A stretch of 64,000 nt of DNA from NCBI GenBank assembly GCA_913774715.1, contig CAJYHS010000240.1, forward strand, positions 1 through 64,000, in the 5' to 3' direction. The stretch is from an uncultured Siphonobacter sp. (lineage in GTDB: Bacteria; Bacteroidota; Bacteroidia; Cytophagales; Spirosomataceae). Under the pieces are notes generated by a model, which was not told where the DNA came from, searched no databases, and saw only the letters and a program-made list of their open reading frames with translations. Of the stretch, positions 36,581 through 46,343 are shown in pieces (position 1 is the first letter of the stretch; every line of letters begins with the position of its first letter). The position numbers and the translations under genes were made by a program.

Positions 36581-37189
36581 ATGGAATCTCTCTTACGCCA
36601 GTATCTTCCCCCTCTTGCGGTTACTTATTGCCTGCAGCTCTGGCAGGAGCATCCCTTTCAGTTTCACGTTTCCCGTCCCCGCCGTACCAAGTTTGGCGAT
36701 TATCAGTATTGTTCAGCTAAAGGACATCGCATTTCCATCAATGGGAATATGAATCCTTACGCATTCCTCATCACTTATTTACACGAGGTCGCCCATCAGC
36801 GAGTGTGTCTTCAATGGGGAACTCGCGTAGCTCCTCATGGACGTTCCTGGAAAAAAACGTTTCGAGAATTACTTAAACCCGTAATGACCGACTCCGTTTT
36901 CCCCTCCGATATTCTAGAGCCTTTATTAGGTTATTCCCGCGATCCGAAAGCAGCGACGGCTTCCCATGCTCCTTTGTATCAGTCATTGCGACGCTACGAC
37001 CCGCATCCCGAAGGAACATTGAGGCTATCAGAAGTTCCCGAAAATCAGATTTTCGTATTAGGAAACCGAACGTTTATTAAGCATCAGCGAAGAAGAACCC
37101 GATTTCTATGTACAGATCAGCAAAACGGTCGTCAATATACTGTTCCTGCGGAAGCGATGGTTCAGCTATTGAATGTACGCCCTGAGTGA
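36581..37189 (+). CDS. SprT-like zinc metalloprotease domain protein
   Basis: 202 residues. The metal motif HEVAH (H68, E69, H72) is followed by HGRSWK around residue 86, which offers the third ligand position of SprT-like domains. SprT-like proteins include the DNA-protein crosslink protease SPRTN; bacterial SprT is uncharacterised. The C-terminal ~60 residues look like the usual zinc-ribbon position, but only one Cys (FLCTD) remains, so that ribbon appears lost. It ends 37 bases before porU. Confidence 0.85.
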   Translation: MESLLRQYLPPLAVTYCLQLWQEHPFQFHVSRPRRTKFGDYQYCSAKGHRISINGNMNPYAFLITYLHEVAHQRVCLQWGTRVAPHGRSWKKTFRELLKPVMTDSVFPSDILEPLLGYSRDPKAATASHAPLYQSLRRYDPHPEGTLRLSEVPENQIFVLGNRTFIKHQRRRTRFLCTDQQNGRQYTVPAEAMVQLLNVRPE

Positions 37190-37226
37190 AATCAACGTTA
37201 TCTGTAAGTCGGTTTTCCTGCCTTTT

Positions 37227-40200
37227 ATGATTCGAGTCTTTACTACATTATTTTTTATACTGCTACTGAGCTCGACGGTCCGAGGTCAGTCTTCCGTGCT
37301 AGCTACGGGCTCCTGGCTAAAAATCGGAGTCGTTCAGGAAGGTGTGTACAAGATTGACGCCGCTACTTTAAAAAAAGCAGGCTGGCAGCCCGAACGCCTT
37401 AACCCTCAAATGCTTCAGCTATACGGAAATGGCGGAGCACCCTTACCCCAGGCAAACCAGACAAAACGCCCAGTTGATTTACTGGAAAATGCCATTATTG
37501 TAACGGGTGAAAATGATGGATCATTTAATGGCAATGACGCTATTTACTTCTTTGGAAAAAGTCCGCATGAAGTAAGACTGGATACGCTCGCTGGAAAATT
37601 TTCACATCAGATAAACCCTTACTCCGATACTACATTCTATTTTCTGACGGTTGGAAGCAGTCCAGGTAAACGGGTTTCTACTTCCGCTTCGTCAGGAACG
37701 GGTTCGGTTATTACCAGCTATGATGACTATATTTTCCATGAAGTAGAGGAAATCAATCGGGTTAAATCAGGTCGCATCTGGTACGGCGAAAGTTTCTATG
37801 TCTATACGGATCGGACCATTCCGTTTACTATTCCCGGAGCATTACCTAACCAGCCCATCTGGCTTACCATGGCTACGATGGGATATGCTTCCGTACCCAC
37901 AAGCTTCTATTTCTCCTGGAATAATCAGCCCATCGGCTCACAAACCATTCCTGCCACCACCTATGAACGTTATGACTATAAAGGCATTGATGCGGTGAAT
38001 ACCTTTCAAACTACCTTAAGCACCGTTCCGAACGATGGCAAACTACCCTTATTGATTACTTACAACCGAAACGGAGATAATGCCGCTCAGGGCATTTTAA
38101 ATTACGTCGGAATTCAGTTGCAGCGTTCGCTCAGTTGGCAGGGCGAAAACTTTTCGTTTCGATCGCTGCCAAGCAGACGTCTACCTTCTGTACAGATGAC
38201 GGTTGCTAATGCTCCGGCTGATCTGCAAGTCTGGGATCTTGGTAAGCAAACCTTAATGAGCATTTCCAATGGGACGTTTAGTTACCCGCCTACGGGTCAA
38301 GTTCACGAGTTTGTAGCTTTTACAACCGCCAAAAGCCTTACTCCTGCCTCTGTTCTTACAGTAGCTAATCAGAACCTTCGTCAGCAGGAAACGCCCGAAT
38401 TACTCCTGGTTACGGCCCCTGCCTTACGGGCAGAAGCGGAACGGCTGGCTGCATTTCGCCGCGAAAATGATCAGTTACGCATACAGGTAGTTTCGACGGA
38501 AGAAGTCTTCAATGAATTTTCTTCCGGCAAGCTCGACCCAACGGCTCTGCGGGATTATGTTAGATACTTATATCAGAAAAAACCGGGTACGTTAAAGTAT
38601 CTTCTTCTTTTTGGCGATGCTACTTTCGATTACAAAAATATTCTTAAAGAAAACCAGGGAAAGTCGTTCGTACCCGTTTATGAAAGCCGGGAGTCGCTGC
38701 ACCCGATTTACAGTTACTCTTCAGACGATTATTTTGGATTTCTGAAAACTACCGAAGGCGAATGGATCGAGGATTATGCGGGAGACCAGACCCTTGATAT
38801 AGGCATAGGCCGTTTACCCGTTAAGTACCTCTCTGAAGCCAAACAAGTTGTAGATAAGCTAATCCATTACGAAGATCCAAGCACCCGAGGAACCTGGCAA
38901 AGTAAGGTTACCTTCGTTGCCGATGATGGTGACTATAATGTGCACGCAGAAGATGCCGAGCGACTGGTTCAACTCATCAGTCAAACGCCCTATCAATCCG
39001 AAAAAATTTATCTGGATGCCTATCCACAAACCGGAACGGGATTAGATCAGAAAAGTCCTGAAACGAATCAGGCCATTACTTCAGCCATGAATGACGGGCG
39101 TTTGCTCGTGACCTTTGCCGGGCACGGGGGCGTTTCGGGCTGGACTCAGGAGCAAATCCTGATGCTACGGGATATCCTGGGCTGGAGAAATCGCGATCAT
39201 ATGCCCTTGTTTTTAACAGCTACCTGCGAATTTGGTCGTTATGATGACCCCGGAACTGTTTCGGGAGCCGAGCTAGCCTTATTAAATGCTCAGGGTGGTG
39301 CTATTGGCTTGCTTACCACTACTCGTCCAGTCTTTGCCAGTTCTAATTCACTGGTTAGTGAGGCATTCATGAAAACAGCCTTCCAGCCTGTCAACGGCAC
39401 AATGCCACGCTTGGGAGATATTATTCGTCAAACGAAAAATAATAGTCTAGCGGGCAGAATCAATCGCAATTTCGCCCTTTTGGGAGATCCTTCCATGCGA
39501 CTGGCCTACCCTTCTGACTCTATTAAATTGAATACTCCTGATACCTTACAAGGGGGTACCCTACTCACCATAAGCGGTTCGGCTCCCTTCAATGGCGAAG
39601 GCTGGCTGGAGGTATTTGATCAGGAAAAAACGTATCAGACGCTCGGCGATGAAAACCCCAGGTACAGTTATAAGGATCGCAAAAGTCTGCTTTATCAAGG
39701 AAAGATAACCTTAAGCCAAAATCAATTCAGCAGCTCTTTTATCTTACCTACCTCACTGGAAGCAGGCTCTGGTCGGGCGTTGGTTCGCGTATACGCCCAA
39801 TCTGCCACAGGAAACAAAAGTGCATTGGGAATAGCGAAGCCTTTCCTTGATGGCGTCAGTACGGCCCCGATTACGGACACCAAAGCTCCTCAGTTAAGGG
39901 CATTCATGAATACTACTGATTTTGTAAATGGAGGCGAGACGGATCCTAATCCTACTTTATTGGTTCAACTAAGCGATGAATCCGGCATCGCTTATACCGA
40001 GTCAAGTCCGATTTCAGCCACGTTAAATGATACTTTGACGCTACGCCTGAATTCCTATTACTTACCCAGCGATCCCAAATCGGGTCTGGTTAGCTATCCT
40101 TTCAAGAATTTACCTAATGGCTCCCATCGTTTAAAGGTGCAGGCGTACGACGTTTTTGGCCATAGCAGTAATCAAAGCATAGATTTTTACGTAGTTCCGA

Positions 40201-40505
40201 GTACGAAAACGTACCTTCGCAACGTTAGGGCTATGCCGAATCCTTTTAGCAGGCAGGCACGTTTTACCTTCGAACATGATTTTCAGGACGATGACACCGA
40301 AATTGCATTCTATCTGTACGATCTTTCCGGTCGATTACTGCACCAGCAACACCTCCAGAGTTACGTTATGCCATCCCCCTACGAAGATTTAGTACTTGAA
40401 AACCCAGAATTGAATACGGGTTTGTACATTTATCGTATTTTTGTACGCTCTCTCTCTACGGGTCGTACCTTGGCTGGAAGCGGAAAGATTTCCTACATTA
40501 AATGA
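37227..40505 (+). CDS. porU: Type IX secretion C-terminal signal peptidase PorU
   Basis: 1092 residues from MIRVFTTLFF, which opens a signal peptide (ends VRGQ); the frame from 37173 adds 18 unlikely residues. The gingipain-type C25 domain has catalytic H633 (FAGHGGVSGW) and C667 (LTATCEFGRYDDP). A C-terminal ~90-residue beta domain (MPNPFSRQARFTFEH..., YIYRIF) is the type IX CTD, which PorU keeps. PorU cuts the CTD from cargo at the outer membrane and joins it to A-LPS or another anchor. porV follows. Confidence 0.95.
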   Translation: MIRVFTTLFFILLLSSTVRGQSSVLATGSWLKIGVVQEGVYKIDAATLKKAGWQPERLNPQMLQLYGNGGAPLPQANQTKRPVDLLENAIIVTGENDGSFNGNDAIYFFGKSPHEVRLDTLAGKFSHQINPYSDTTFYFLTVGSSPGKRVSTSASSGTGSVITSYDDYIFHEVEEINRVKSGRIWYGESFYVYTDRTIPFTIPGALPNQPIWLTMATMGYASVPTSFYFSWNNQPIGSQTIPATTYERYDYKGIDAVNTFQTTLSTVPNDGKLPLLITYNRNGDNAAQGILNYVGIQLQRSLSWQGENFSFRSLPSRRLPSVQMTVANAPADLQVWDLGKQTLMSISNGTFSYPPTGQVHEFVAFTTAKSLTPASVLTVANQNLRQQETPELLLVTAPALRAEAERLAAFRRENDQLRIQVVSTEEVFNEFSSGKLDPTALRDYVRYLYQKKPGTLKYLLLFGDATFDYKNILKENQGKSFVPVYESRESLHPIYSYSSDDYFGFLKTTEGEWIEDYAGDQTLDIGIGRLPVKYLSEAKQVVDKLIHYEDPSTRGTWQSKVTFVADDGDYNVHAEDAERLVQLISQTPYQSEKIYLDAYPQTGTGLDQKSPETNQAITSAMNDGRLLVTFAGHGGVSGWTQEQILMLRDILGWRNRDHMPLFLTATCEFGRYDDPGTVSGAELALLNAQGGAIGLLTTTRPVFASSNSLVSEAFMKTAFQPVNGTMPRLGDIIRQTKNNSLAGRINRNFALLGDPSMRLAYPSDSIKLNTPDTLQGGTLLTISGSAPFNGEGWLEVFDQEKTYQTLGDENPRYSYKDRKSLLYQGKITLSQNQFSSSFILPTSLEAGSGRALVRVYAQSATGNKSALGIAKPFLDGVSTAPITDTKAPQLRAFMNTTDFVNGGETDPNPTLLVQLSDESGIAYTESSPISATLNDTLTLRLNSYYLPSDPKSGLVSYPFKNLPNGSHRLKVQAYDVFGHSSNQSIDFYVVPSTKTYLRNVRAMPNPFSRQARFTFEHDFQDDDTEIAFYLYDLSGRLLHQQHLQSYVMPSPYEDLVLENPELNTGLYIYRIFVRSLSTGRTLAGSGKISYIK

Positions 40506-40636
40506 CTTTTGTTAGTTTTGCGATCAAATACATCCCACGAATGCGTAGTTATCATCGCCTAAAAACAGGTCCATTCCCTATTGCCCCTACACCGGAACCT
40601 TTAACCCCGGAAAATCAACGTTTAACCCAATCTCGG

Positions 40637-41848
40637 ATGAAAAGACTTAAAACCCGTATCCTGACCGTTGCCGCATTAGTTAGCTCCTCAACCTTAGCAA
40701 TGGCTCAAAGCGGTAGCACAGTGATTGGGCAAGTCAACAGTGATCGCATTCCTATTCCTGCTGTTCCTTTCGTAAATATTACCCCCGATGCTCGCTCAGC
40801 AGCTCTCGGTGATGCGGGCGTAGCTCTTAGTCCTAACGATCCCAGCGGTACCTACTGGAACGTATCCAAACTGGTTTACGCCGAACGCGACGCCGGTGTT
40901 TCTGTTTCATACACCCCATGGCTTCGTAACCTGATCGGAGATATGTGGTTAGGACATTTTACAGGATACAAGAAAATTGGTAAAAACCAGGTTATTGGTC
41001 TTTCTCTCCAGTATTTCAACCAGGGTAATATCATCTTTACCAACGACCAGGGCGTTACTACCGGTAATTTTGACTCAAAAGAATACGCAGCTACGGGTTC
41101 TTACGCCCTGAAACTGTCCGATCAGTTATCACTGGGTATCAACCTGAAATATATCAACTCTAACCTCACTGGCGATCAGGTAGTGGCTGGTGTTGCTTTA
41201 CGTCCCGGCCAAACGGTCGCTGGTGATATTGCGTTATTCCGCAATGGCTATAGTCCTGAAAAAAAGTGGTTCGCTAACTATGGTTTGGTGATTCAAAACC
41301 TGGGTGGTAAAATCAATTACGGTGGCACAGCTCAGGCTCCTTACTTCATTCCTACGAACCTGAAGTTAGGTACTGCTATTACCAACCGTCTGGATGATAA
41401 AAACTCCTTAACTCTTACCGTTGATTTAAATAAATTAATGGTTCCAACGCCTCCTCGCTATGACGCCACGACAGGCCAACCTCTGGATGGCAAAAAAGCC
41501 GTTGGAGATCGTGGTTTATTCGAAGGCGTATTCGGTTCGTTTGCAGATGCTCCCGGTGGATTGAAAGAAGAGTTACAGGAAGTTACGGTTTCAGCGGGTC
41601 TTGAGTATAGCTGGAACAAAATTCTGGCGGCTCGTCTGGGTTACTTCTATGAAAACCCTAATAAAGGAAATCGTAGTTATGTAACGGCAGGTTTTGGGGT
41701 TAACTACCAGCGTATGGGTCTTGATTTTGCGTACCTTTTTCAAGGCGGCGGTCAGATCAATCCGCTCAACAACACCCTTCGTGTGACATTATCGTATATG
41801 TTTGATAAAAAGCAAAGCATCGGAGAAGCTCCCCGGGATAACTTCTAG
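40637..41848 (+). CDS. porV: Type IX secretion outer-membrane protein PorV (LptO)
   Basis: 403 residues from MKRLKTRILTV; the signal peptide ends AMAQ, leaving Q. The longer frame from 40502 overlaps the porU stop and is rejected. It is a FadL-like 14-strand barrel with the PorV N-terminal block VPFVNITPDARSAALGDAGVA. PorV shuttles cargo from the Sov translocon to PorU in the attachment complex. A -7 box TAGTTTTG (40513-40520) at the end of porU suggests an additional promoter. Confidence 0.94.
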   Translation: MKRLKTRILTVAALVSSSTLAMAQSGSTVIGQVNSDRIPIPAVPFVNITPDARSAALGDAGVALSPNDPSGTYWNVSKLVYAERDAGVSVSYTPWLRNLIGDMWLGHFTGYKKIGKNQVIGLSLQYFNQGNIIFTNDQGVTTGNFDSKEYAATGSYALKLSDQLSLGINLKYINSNLTGDQVVAGVALRPGQTVAGDIALFRNGYSPEKKWFANYGLVIQNLGGKINYGGTAQAPYFIPTNLKLGTAITNRLDDKNSLTLTVDLNKLMVPTPPRYDATTGQPLDGKKAVGDRGLFEGVFGSFADAPGGLKEELQEVTVSAGLEYSWNKILAARLGYFYENPNKGNRSYVTAGFGVNYQRMGLDFAYLFQGGGQINPLNNTLRVTLSYMFDKKQSIGEAPRDNF

Positions 41849-41869
41849 GAAATTTTCCTTCTTTTTTTG

Positions 41870-41899
41870 AAAATGGCATTCTACGGGGTGCCATTTTTT
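41870..41899 (+). terminator. Terminator of porV
   Basis: AAAATGGCA / TGCCATTTT stem with a 10-base loop, followed by Ts. Confidence 0.75.
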
Positions 41900-41993
41900 A
41901 TTATATCCAGTATTTTCTATTTCAATAGAAGTAGTACCTTGGCTTTTTGCCCGCAGGAAACTCAGCAGTGAATCTTCCTGACGAGAATAATTA

Positions 41994-43283
41994 ATGATGA
42001 TGATGAATTTAGATCGCACGCAAGTTCCCGACTTTCACCTTACCGATACTGTTTCACTTCTTCCCGTTCAGGCCTATACGCTCGATAACGGAGTTCCCGT
42101 ATATATGATTGATGCGGGAGCCCAGCCCGTTACCCGAGTGGAGTGGGTGTTTGAAGCCGGAGGCTGGGACGAGGCTTTACCTAACGTTTCTACGTTTACG
42201 CTTCGGATGCTGAATGAAGGAACTCAGCAATATACAGGAGCCGAACTAGCCGAATTCTTCGATCAGTACGGTTCTTTTCTCGAATTTAACGCCTCTTCTG
42301 ACCGCTCGACAGTAACGCTTTATGCCCTGCGTAAGCATCTGCCCGTGTTGCTACCCCGCATTCAGGAGTTATTACAGGAAGCTACTTTTCCAGCAGAAGA
42401 GTTAGAGGTGCAGCGAACCATCGCTTTACAGAACCTTCAGGTAAACGAAGAAAAAACGTCCTTTCTGGCTTCCCGGGGTTTTCGGGAAAGTTTGTTTGGG
42501 AAAGATCACCCCTACGGTAAAAATCAGACTCAGGAAAATTTAAAGGCTTTTAGCCGGGACGATCTGGTTGGGTTTTACGAAAAGCATATCGTTGGCCATA
42601 CCTTTCAGCTCTTTATCTCCGGACAGGTGGATGAACGGGAAATTGCCTTACTCAATGAGGTGTTTGGTCAGCAGGAATTACTCCCCCAGCCCGAACGCCG
42701 GACTTTCGCTATTCCTTCGACGAAACAGAAAGCGGCTGTTCTGATTGAGTTACCTGAAAAAACGCAATCTACCATTCGTTTGGGCAGGCACATCATTAAC
42801 CGTATTCACCCGGATTACTATAAAGTGATGGTTACCAATGAAATTTTCGGCGGTTACTTTGGCTCGCGTTTAATGAAAAACATCCGGGAAGAAAAGGGCT
42901 TTACCTACGGCATTTATTCTCAGATGAATAATTTCGCTCAGGCTAGTCAGCTGGTCATTGGAACAGACGTTAATAAAGAATTTACAACGCAAACGCTTGC
43001 AGAAATCAGAAAAGAGTTAGAACGTTTGCAGACTGAATTAGTCCCCGTAACTGAACTGCAAACGGCTCAGAATTACATGATCGGGCAATTCATTGGTTCG
43101 CTGAATACCCCATTTGAAATCGCTGATCGGCATAAGGTTCGCATTCTGAATAATCTGCCTGACGATTATCATTTACGTTTCATTGAACGGATTAAGGCTG
43201 TTACGCCGGAAGATGTATTGGCGATGGCTCAGACGTACTTTACATGGGAAGACTTGATTGAAGTAGTGGCTGGAGGTAAATAG
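41994..43283 (+). CDS. M16-family protein lacking the HxxEH zinc site
   Basis: 429 residues with the M16 fold. At the place where active members have HxxEH, the sequence reads STFTLRMLNEGTQ, so the zinc ligands are missing. The C-terminal half keeps the substrate-side R/Y pattern GGYFGSRLMKNIREEKGFTYGI. Active M16B enzymes work with such inactive partners, but no active partner gene lies next to it. No signal peptide is seen. It starts with four ATG codons in a row, so the exact start is uncertain within 9 bases. Confidence 0.88.
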   Translation: MMMMNLDRTQVPDFHLTDTVSLLPVQAYTLDNGVPVYMIDAGAQPVTRVEWVFEAGGWDEALPNVSTFTLRMLNEGTQQYTGAELAEFFDQYGSFLEFNASSDRSTVTLYALRKHLPVLLPRIQELLQEATFPAEELEVQRTIALQNLQVNEEKTSFLASRGFRESLFGKDHPYGKNQTQENLKAFSRDDLVGFYEKHIVGHTFQLFISGQVDEREIALLNEVFGQQELLPQPERRTFAIPSTKQKAAVLIELPEKTQSTIRLGRHIINRIHPDYYKVMVTNEIFGGYFGSRLMKNIREEKGFTYGIYSQMNNFAQASQLVIGTDVNKEFTTQTLAEIRKELERLQTELVPVTELQTAQNYMIGQFIGSLNTPFEIADRHKVRILNNLPDDYHLRFIERIKAVTPEDVLAMAQTYFTWEDLIEVVAGGK

Positions 43284-43302
43284 CCACTACTTCAGTTCTT
43301 AC

Positions 43303-43716
43303 TTATCGGTCGAGCTTGCCGGTTCGAAATAATTCGTAGAGACTCTGAGCAAAAATCAGGATAAGAATGCTGGGTAACAGATGAGCTCCCCAGATGAATC
43401 CTTTTCCGGTAAACTGGTACGTTCCTGAAGAAAACTGAATAAACACATTCAGAAAAATCATGGACGAAATGACCAGCATCAATGCCAGCACCAGTACTCC
43501 TGTTCGAACGGGTAAATACTTTTTCACCAGTTCACTGGCCAGAATTCCCAATCCTACCAGGACTAATACAAAAACCAGAGCCCGTGGGAAGTTTTTAATG
43601 TACGCGTACTTATACAACCAGATTCCCACGCGACCAATCAGATTGGGATGAGAAAGCAACCAGGCATCAGTGACAGCAAGGACCAGATAAAGCAGGTAAT
43701 GGGAACGGAAACGCAT
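43303..43716 (-). CDS. Four-helix membrane protein of unknown function
   Basis: 137 residues from MRFRSHYLLY. The start 11 residues upstream (43749) would place the N-terminus inside a stem-loop repeat and is less likely. Four hydrophobic stretches are visible (YLLYLVLAVTDAWLL, ALVFVLVLVGLGILASEL, VLVLALMLVISSMIFLNVFI, SILILIFAQSLYELF). I recognise no family. It converges on the M16 gene with 19 bases between stops. Confidence 0.7.
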   Translation of the reverse strand: MRFRSHYLLYLVLAVTDAWLLSHPNLIGRVGIWLYKYAYIKNFPRALVFVLVLVGLGILASELVKKYLPVRTGVLVLALMLVISSMIFLNVFIQFSSGTYQFTGKGFIWGAHLLPSILILIFAQSLYELFRTGKLDR

Positions 43717-43732
43717 TTTAGTTTTCAATTTT

Positions 43733-43780
43733 CTGTTTGCAGTTGTCAATTATCCACGGAAAACTGACAACTGCAAACAG
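43733..43780. repeat. 16-bp inverted repeat with CAACTG core
   Basis: CTGTTTGCAGTTGTCA (43733-43748) is mirrored exactly at 43765-43780. Its TGACAACTG core is the same as the 7-bp tandem repeat unit at 60977-61100. Confidence 0.8.
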
Positions 43781-43789
43781 ACAACTTGT

Positions 43790-44803
43790 TTATTCTTCCT
43801 GATAAAGCACCTGGGTAACGGTTTGACCAACGGCTTTCATGACGTTTTTGTCAATGACTTCCATGTTATCCTTATGCGTATGGTGATAATCTCCGAAAGT
43901 CTTCGGATTGTTTACTTTCATTTCAACAATATCTACCATTGGAATCTTGGCCACTTCATTCACTGCTACGTGATCATCGGTCAATCCGCCTCCCTGCACA
44001 GGCAGAAAGTATTGATTATATCCTAAACGACCAGCCATATTCCAAATATTCTGAACTACCGTAGGAGCATATTGGACCGAGTAACTCTCTTGCGGAAATT
44101 GTGCTCCTTTGGCTCCTACCAGATCCAGCAGAATGCCATAATAAGCCGAATAACCCGGCTTATGCGGATTTTTCGCCCAGTACTGCGAACCTAAGGCCCA
44201 GTTTGATCGCTCCTGCGAAGGCGTCATTCCTTCTTTTTCGCCCCAGTCTTCAATGTCAAAGAAAATAATATCGATACCCACGTTTTGTAAGGGTTTCGCC
44301 TGAAGGTTACGGGCAATTTCCAGTAACACGCCTACCCCACTTCCGCCGTCATTGGCTCCGTCGAAAGGTTTGTTTTTGTATTGAGCCACGGTGTCTTTAT
44401 CCGCAAAAGGGCGGGTATCCCAGTGAGCCGTCAGCAGAATGCGTTTGGCCGCATCGGGGTTAATGCTCCCGATGATGTTACGGGCATTGAGCTTGGTTCC
44501 GTCAAAAGCCGTTTCGGTAAATTTCTGTTCGATAACGGCAAATCCGTATCCTTTGAGTTTGGCTACCAGCCAGTCACCGCAGGCCTGATGAGCTTTAGAG
44601 TTAGGAACCCGCGGGCCAAAATCTACCTGCTTCTGAACGAAAGCATAGGCGGAATCAGCGTTGAAAGTAGGAGCCGGAACTAACTTAGACTCCTGTGTGC
44701 TGGTGTTGCTTTCGCTCTTTCCTGATTTATCGTCACAGGACTGAACCAGTAAGCCCGTTGCTCCCAGAGCGATGAGCAGAGCCAGAGTTGATAAACGTTT
44801 CAT
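43790..44803 (-). CDS. M28-family lipoprotein, glutaminyl-cyclase-like
   Basis: 337 residues from MKRLSTLALL with lipid Cys at 23 (VQSC). The frame from 44875 overlaps cysS and is rejected. Metal and active-site motifs are AHWDTRPFAD, GANDGGSGVGVLLE, FFDIEDWG and TDDHVAVNEV. The layout fits type II glutaminyl cyclases of Bacteroidota as well as M28 aminopeptidases. Cyclases convert N-terminal Gln to pyroglutamate in the periplasm, which fits the many exported proteins here that begin with Gln. Peptidase function is the alternative. Confidence 0.8.
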   Translation of the reverse strand: MKRLSTLALLIALGATGLLVQSCDDKSGKSESNTSTQESKLVPAPTFNADSAYAFVQKQVDFGPRVPNSKAHQACGDWLVAKLKGYGFAVIEQKFTETAFDGTKLNARNIIGSINPDAAKRILLTAHWDTRPFADKDTVAQYKNKPFDGANDGGSGVGVLLEIARNLQAKPLQNVGIDIIFFDIEDWGEKEGMTPSQERSNWALGSQYWAKNPHKPGYSAYYGILLDLVGAKGAQFPQESYSVQYAPTVVQNIWNMAGRLGYNQYFLPVQGGGLTDDHVAVNEVAKIPMVDIVEMKVNNPKTFGDYHHTHKDNMEVIDKNVMKAVGQTVTQVLYQEE

Positions 44804-44819
44804 GAGGTATGGTTTGAAA

Positions 44820-44848
44820 ATCGGCGTAGAGAGTTTCCCTACGCCGAT
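44820..44848 (-). terminator. Hairpin between cysS and the M28 lipoprotein gene
   Basis: ATCGGCGTAG / CTACGCCGAT stem just past the cysS stop, with a short T run on the minus strand. Confidence 0.55.
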
Positions 44849-44852
44849 GCCT

Positions 44853-46343
44853 TTATTCTTCGTAAGCCCAGTCAATCTTGTGTTTCAGGTCTTTAATAAC
44901 CAGACCATTCTGTTTAAATACGGAACGAACCTGATCGACTTTATCGTATTGTTTCTGCGTTTTGAAGTCGCGATACAAATCCAGCAGACCATCAATCAAG
45001 GGCTCGAACGCCTGATTACGCTCTTCTTCCAGACCCAGAATATCCGATAAAAAGGTCATATAGCTGGTCTTCAGTTTGTTGAAAACCTCTTCACCCAACT
45101 GAGCGGGCTTCACCTGAAGCATATATAACTGGTTGATTTTCTTCAGCAGAGCAAACAAATGAGCAATAGCGACGGCCGTATTCAGATCGTCATTCATGCC
45201 TTCGTAAGCTCCTTCGATGGCCTTTTCTACTTCTTCAATCTGTTTGCTATCAATAGTGACCGTTTCATCCGCCACAAATTCCATATCACGAACCAGACGC
45301 AGACCATTAATCAGTCGTTTGTATCCTTTCTGAGCCGCTTTCAGAGCCTCATTCGAAAAGTCCAGCGTTGAGCGATACTGACTTTGCAACATGAAGAACC
45401 GAACCGTCATGGGCGAATACGCCTGCTCAAGCAAGTGGTGACTTCCGGCAAATAATTCATTAGGTAAAAACGAGTTACCCAGAGATTTGGACATTTTCTG
45501 CCCATTTACCGTCAGCATGTTCGAGTGCATCCAGTACTTTACGGGAGATACGTCATTCAGTCCTGTGCCCTGAGCAATCTCGCATTCATGGTGCGGAAAT
45601 TTCAGGTCCATCCCCCCACCGTGAATATCAAACTGCTTACCTAAGTATTTGGTACTCATGCAGGTACATTCCAGGTGCCAGCCGGGAAAACCAGCACCCC
45701 AAGGACTTGGCCAACGCATGAGGTGATCAGGAGCGGCTTTTTTCCAGATGGCAAAATCCAGCGGACTCTTCTTTTCACCAACCCCGTCTAGATCGCGGGT
45801 TTCGGTTAACAGGTCCTCCAGAATCCGGCCCGAAAGTTTGCCATAATCCTGATGCTGCTGATTGTATTTTTCAATATCGAAGTAAACCGAGCCATTCGAT
45901 TCATACGCCAGGCCCTTGCCCAGCAAATCCTTCACTGCTTCGATTTGTTCGACAATATGACCCGTAGCGGTCGGCTCGATGCTGGGAGGCAGGAAGTTGA
46001 ATTTCGACAACACCTGATGGAAATCATCCGTGTAACGGTGCACGATTTCCATCGGCTCCAGCTTCTCCAGACGGGCCATCCGGCCAATTTTGTCTTCACC
46101 TTCGTCGCTATCGCCAGTCAGGTGCCCCACATCCGTCAGGTTACGAACATATCGAACCTTATACCCGATGTGCCGCAGGTAACGCACCAGCACGTCGAAG
46201 GTCAGAAACGTACGAACATTTCCCAGGTGCACATAATTGTAGACCGTAGGACCACAGACGTACAGACCCACGTGGGTCGGATGAAGGGGTTGAAAAACTT
46301 CTTTCTCCCGGCTAAGGGTATTGTAGATTTTCAGGGATTGCAT
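44853..46343 (-). CDS. cysS: Cysteinyl-tRNA synthetase
   Basis: 496 residues. The class I signatures are HLGN (39-42, HIGH type) in [15 protein letters not shown] and KMSKSLGN at about 283-290. Zinc ligands are C30, the CTC segment of LECTCMS, and HHECEIAQG. The enzyme charges tRNA-Cys in the cytoplasm. It diverges from the GNAT-like gene across a 340-base spacer with inverted repeats. A -7 box TACTTTTG lies on the minus strand at 46482-46489. Confidence 0.97.
   Translation of the reverse strand: MQSLKIYNTLSREKEVFQPLHPTHVGLYVCGPTVYNYVHLGNVRTFLTFDVLVRYLRHIGYKVRYVRNLTDVGHLTGDSDEGEDKIGRMARLEKLEPMEIVHRYTDDFHQVLSKFNFLPPSIEPTATGHIVEQIEAVKDLLGKGLAYESNGSVYFDIEKYNQQHQDYGKLSGRILEDLLTETRDLDGVGEKKSPLDFAIWKKAAPDHLMRWPSPWGAGFPGWHLECTCMSTKYLGKQFDIHGGGMDLKFPHHECEIAQGTGLNDVSPVKYWMHSNMLTVNGQKMSKSLGNSFLPNELFAGSHHLLEQAYSPMTVRFFMLQSQYRSTLDFSNEALKAAQKGYKRLINGLRLVRDMEFVADETVTIDSKQIEEVEKAIEGAYEGMNDDLNTAVAIAHLFALLKKINQLYMLQVKPAQLGEEVFNKLKTSYMTFLSDILGLEEERNQAFEPLIDGLLDLYRDFKTQKQYDKVDQVRSVFKQNGLVIKDLKHKIDWAYEE

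Noticed and set aside
40502-40636. Longer PorV starting at the porU stop
   Set aside because: The extension puts 45 residues ahead of a clean signal peptide and contains a -7 box.
44804-44875. Longer M28 protein reaching into cysS
   Set aside because: It would overlap the cysS end and displace the lipoprotein signal.
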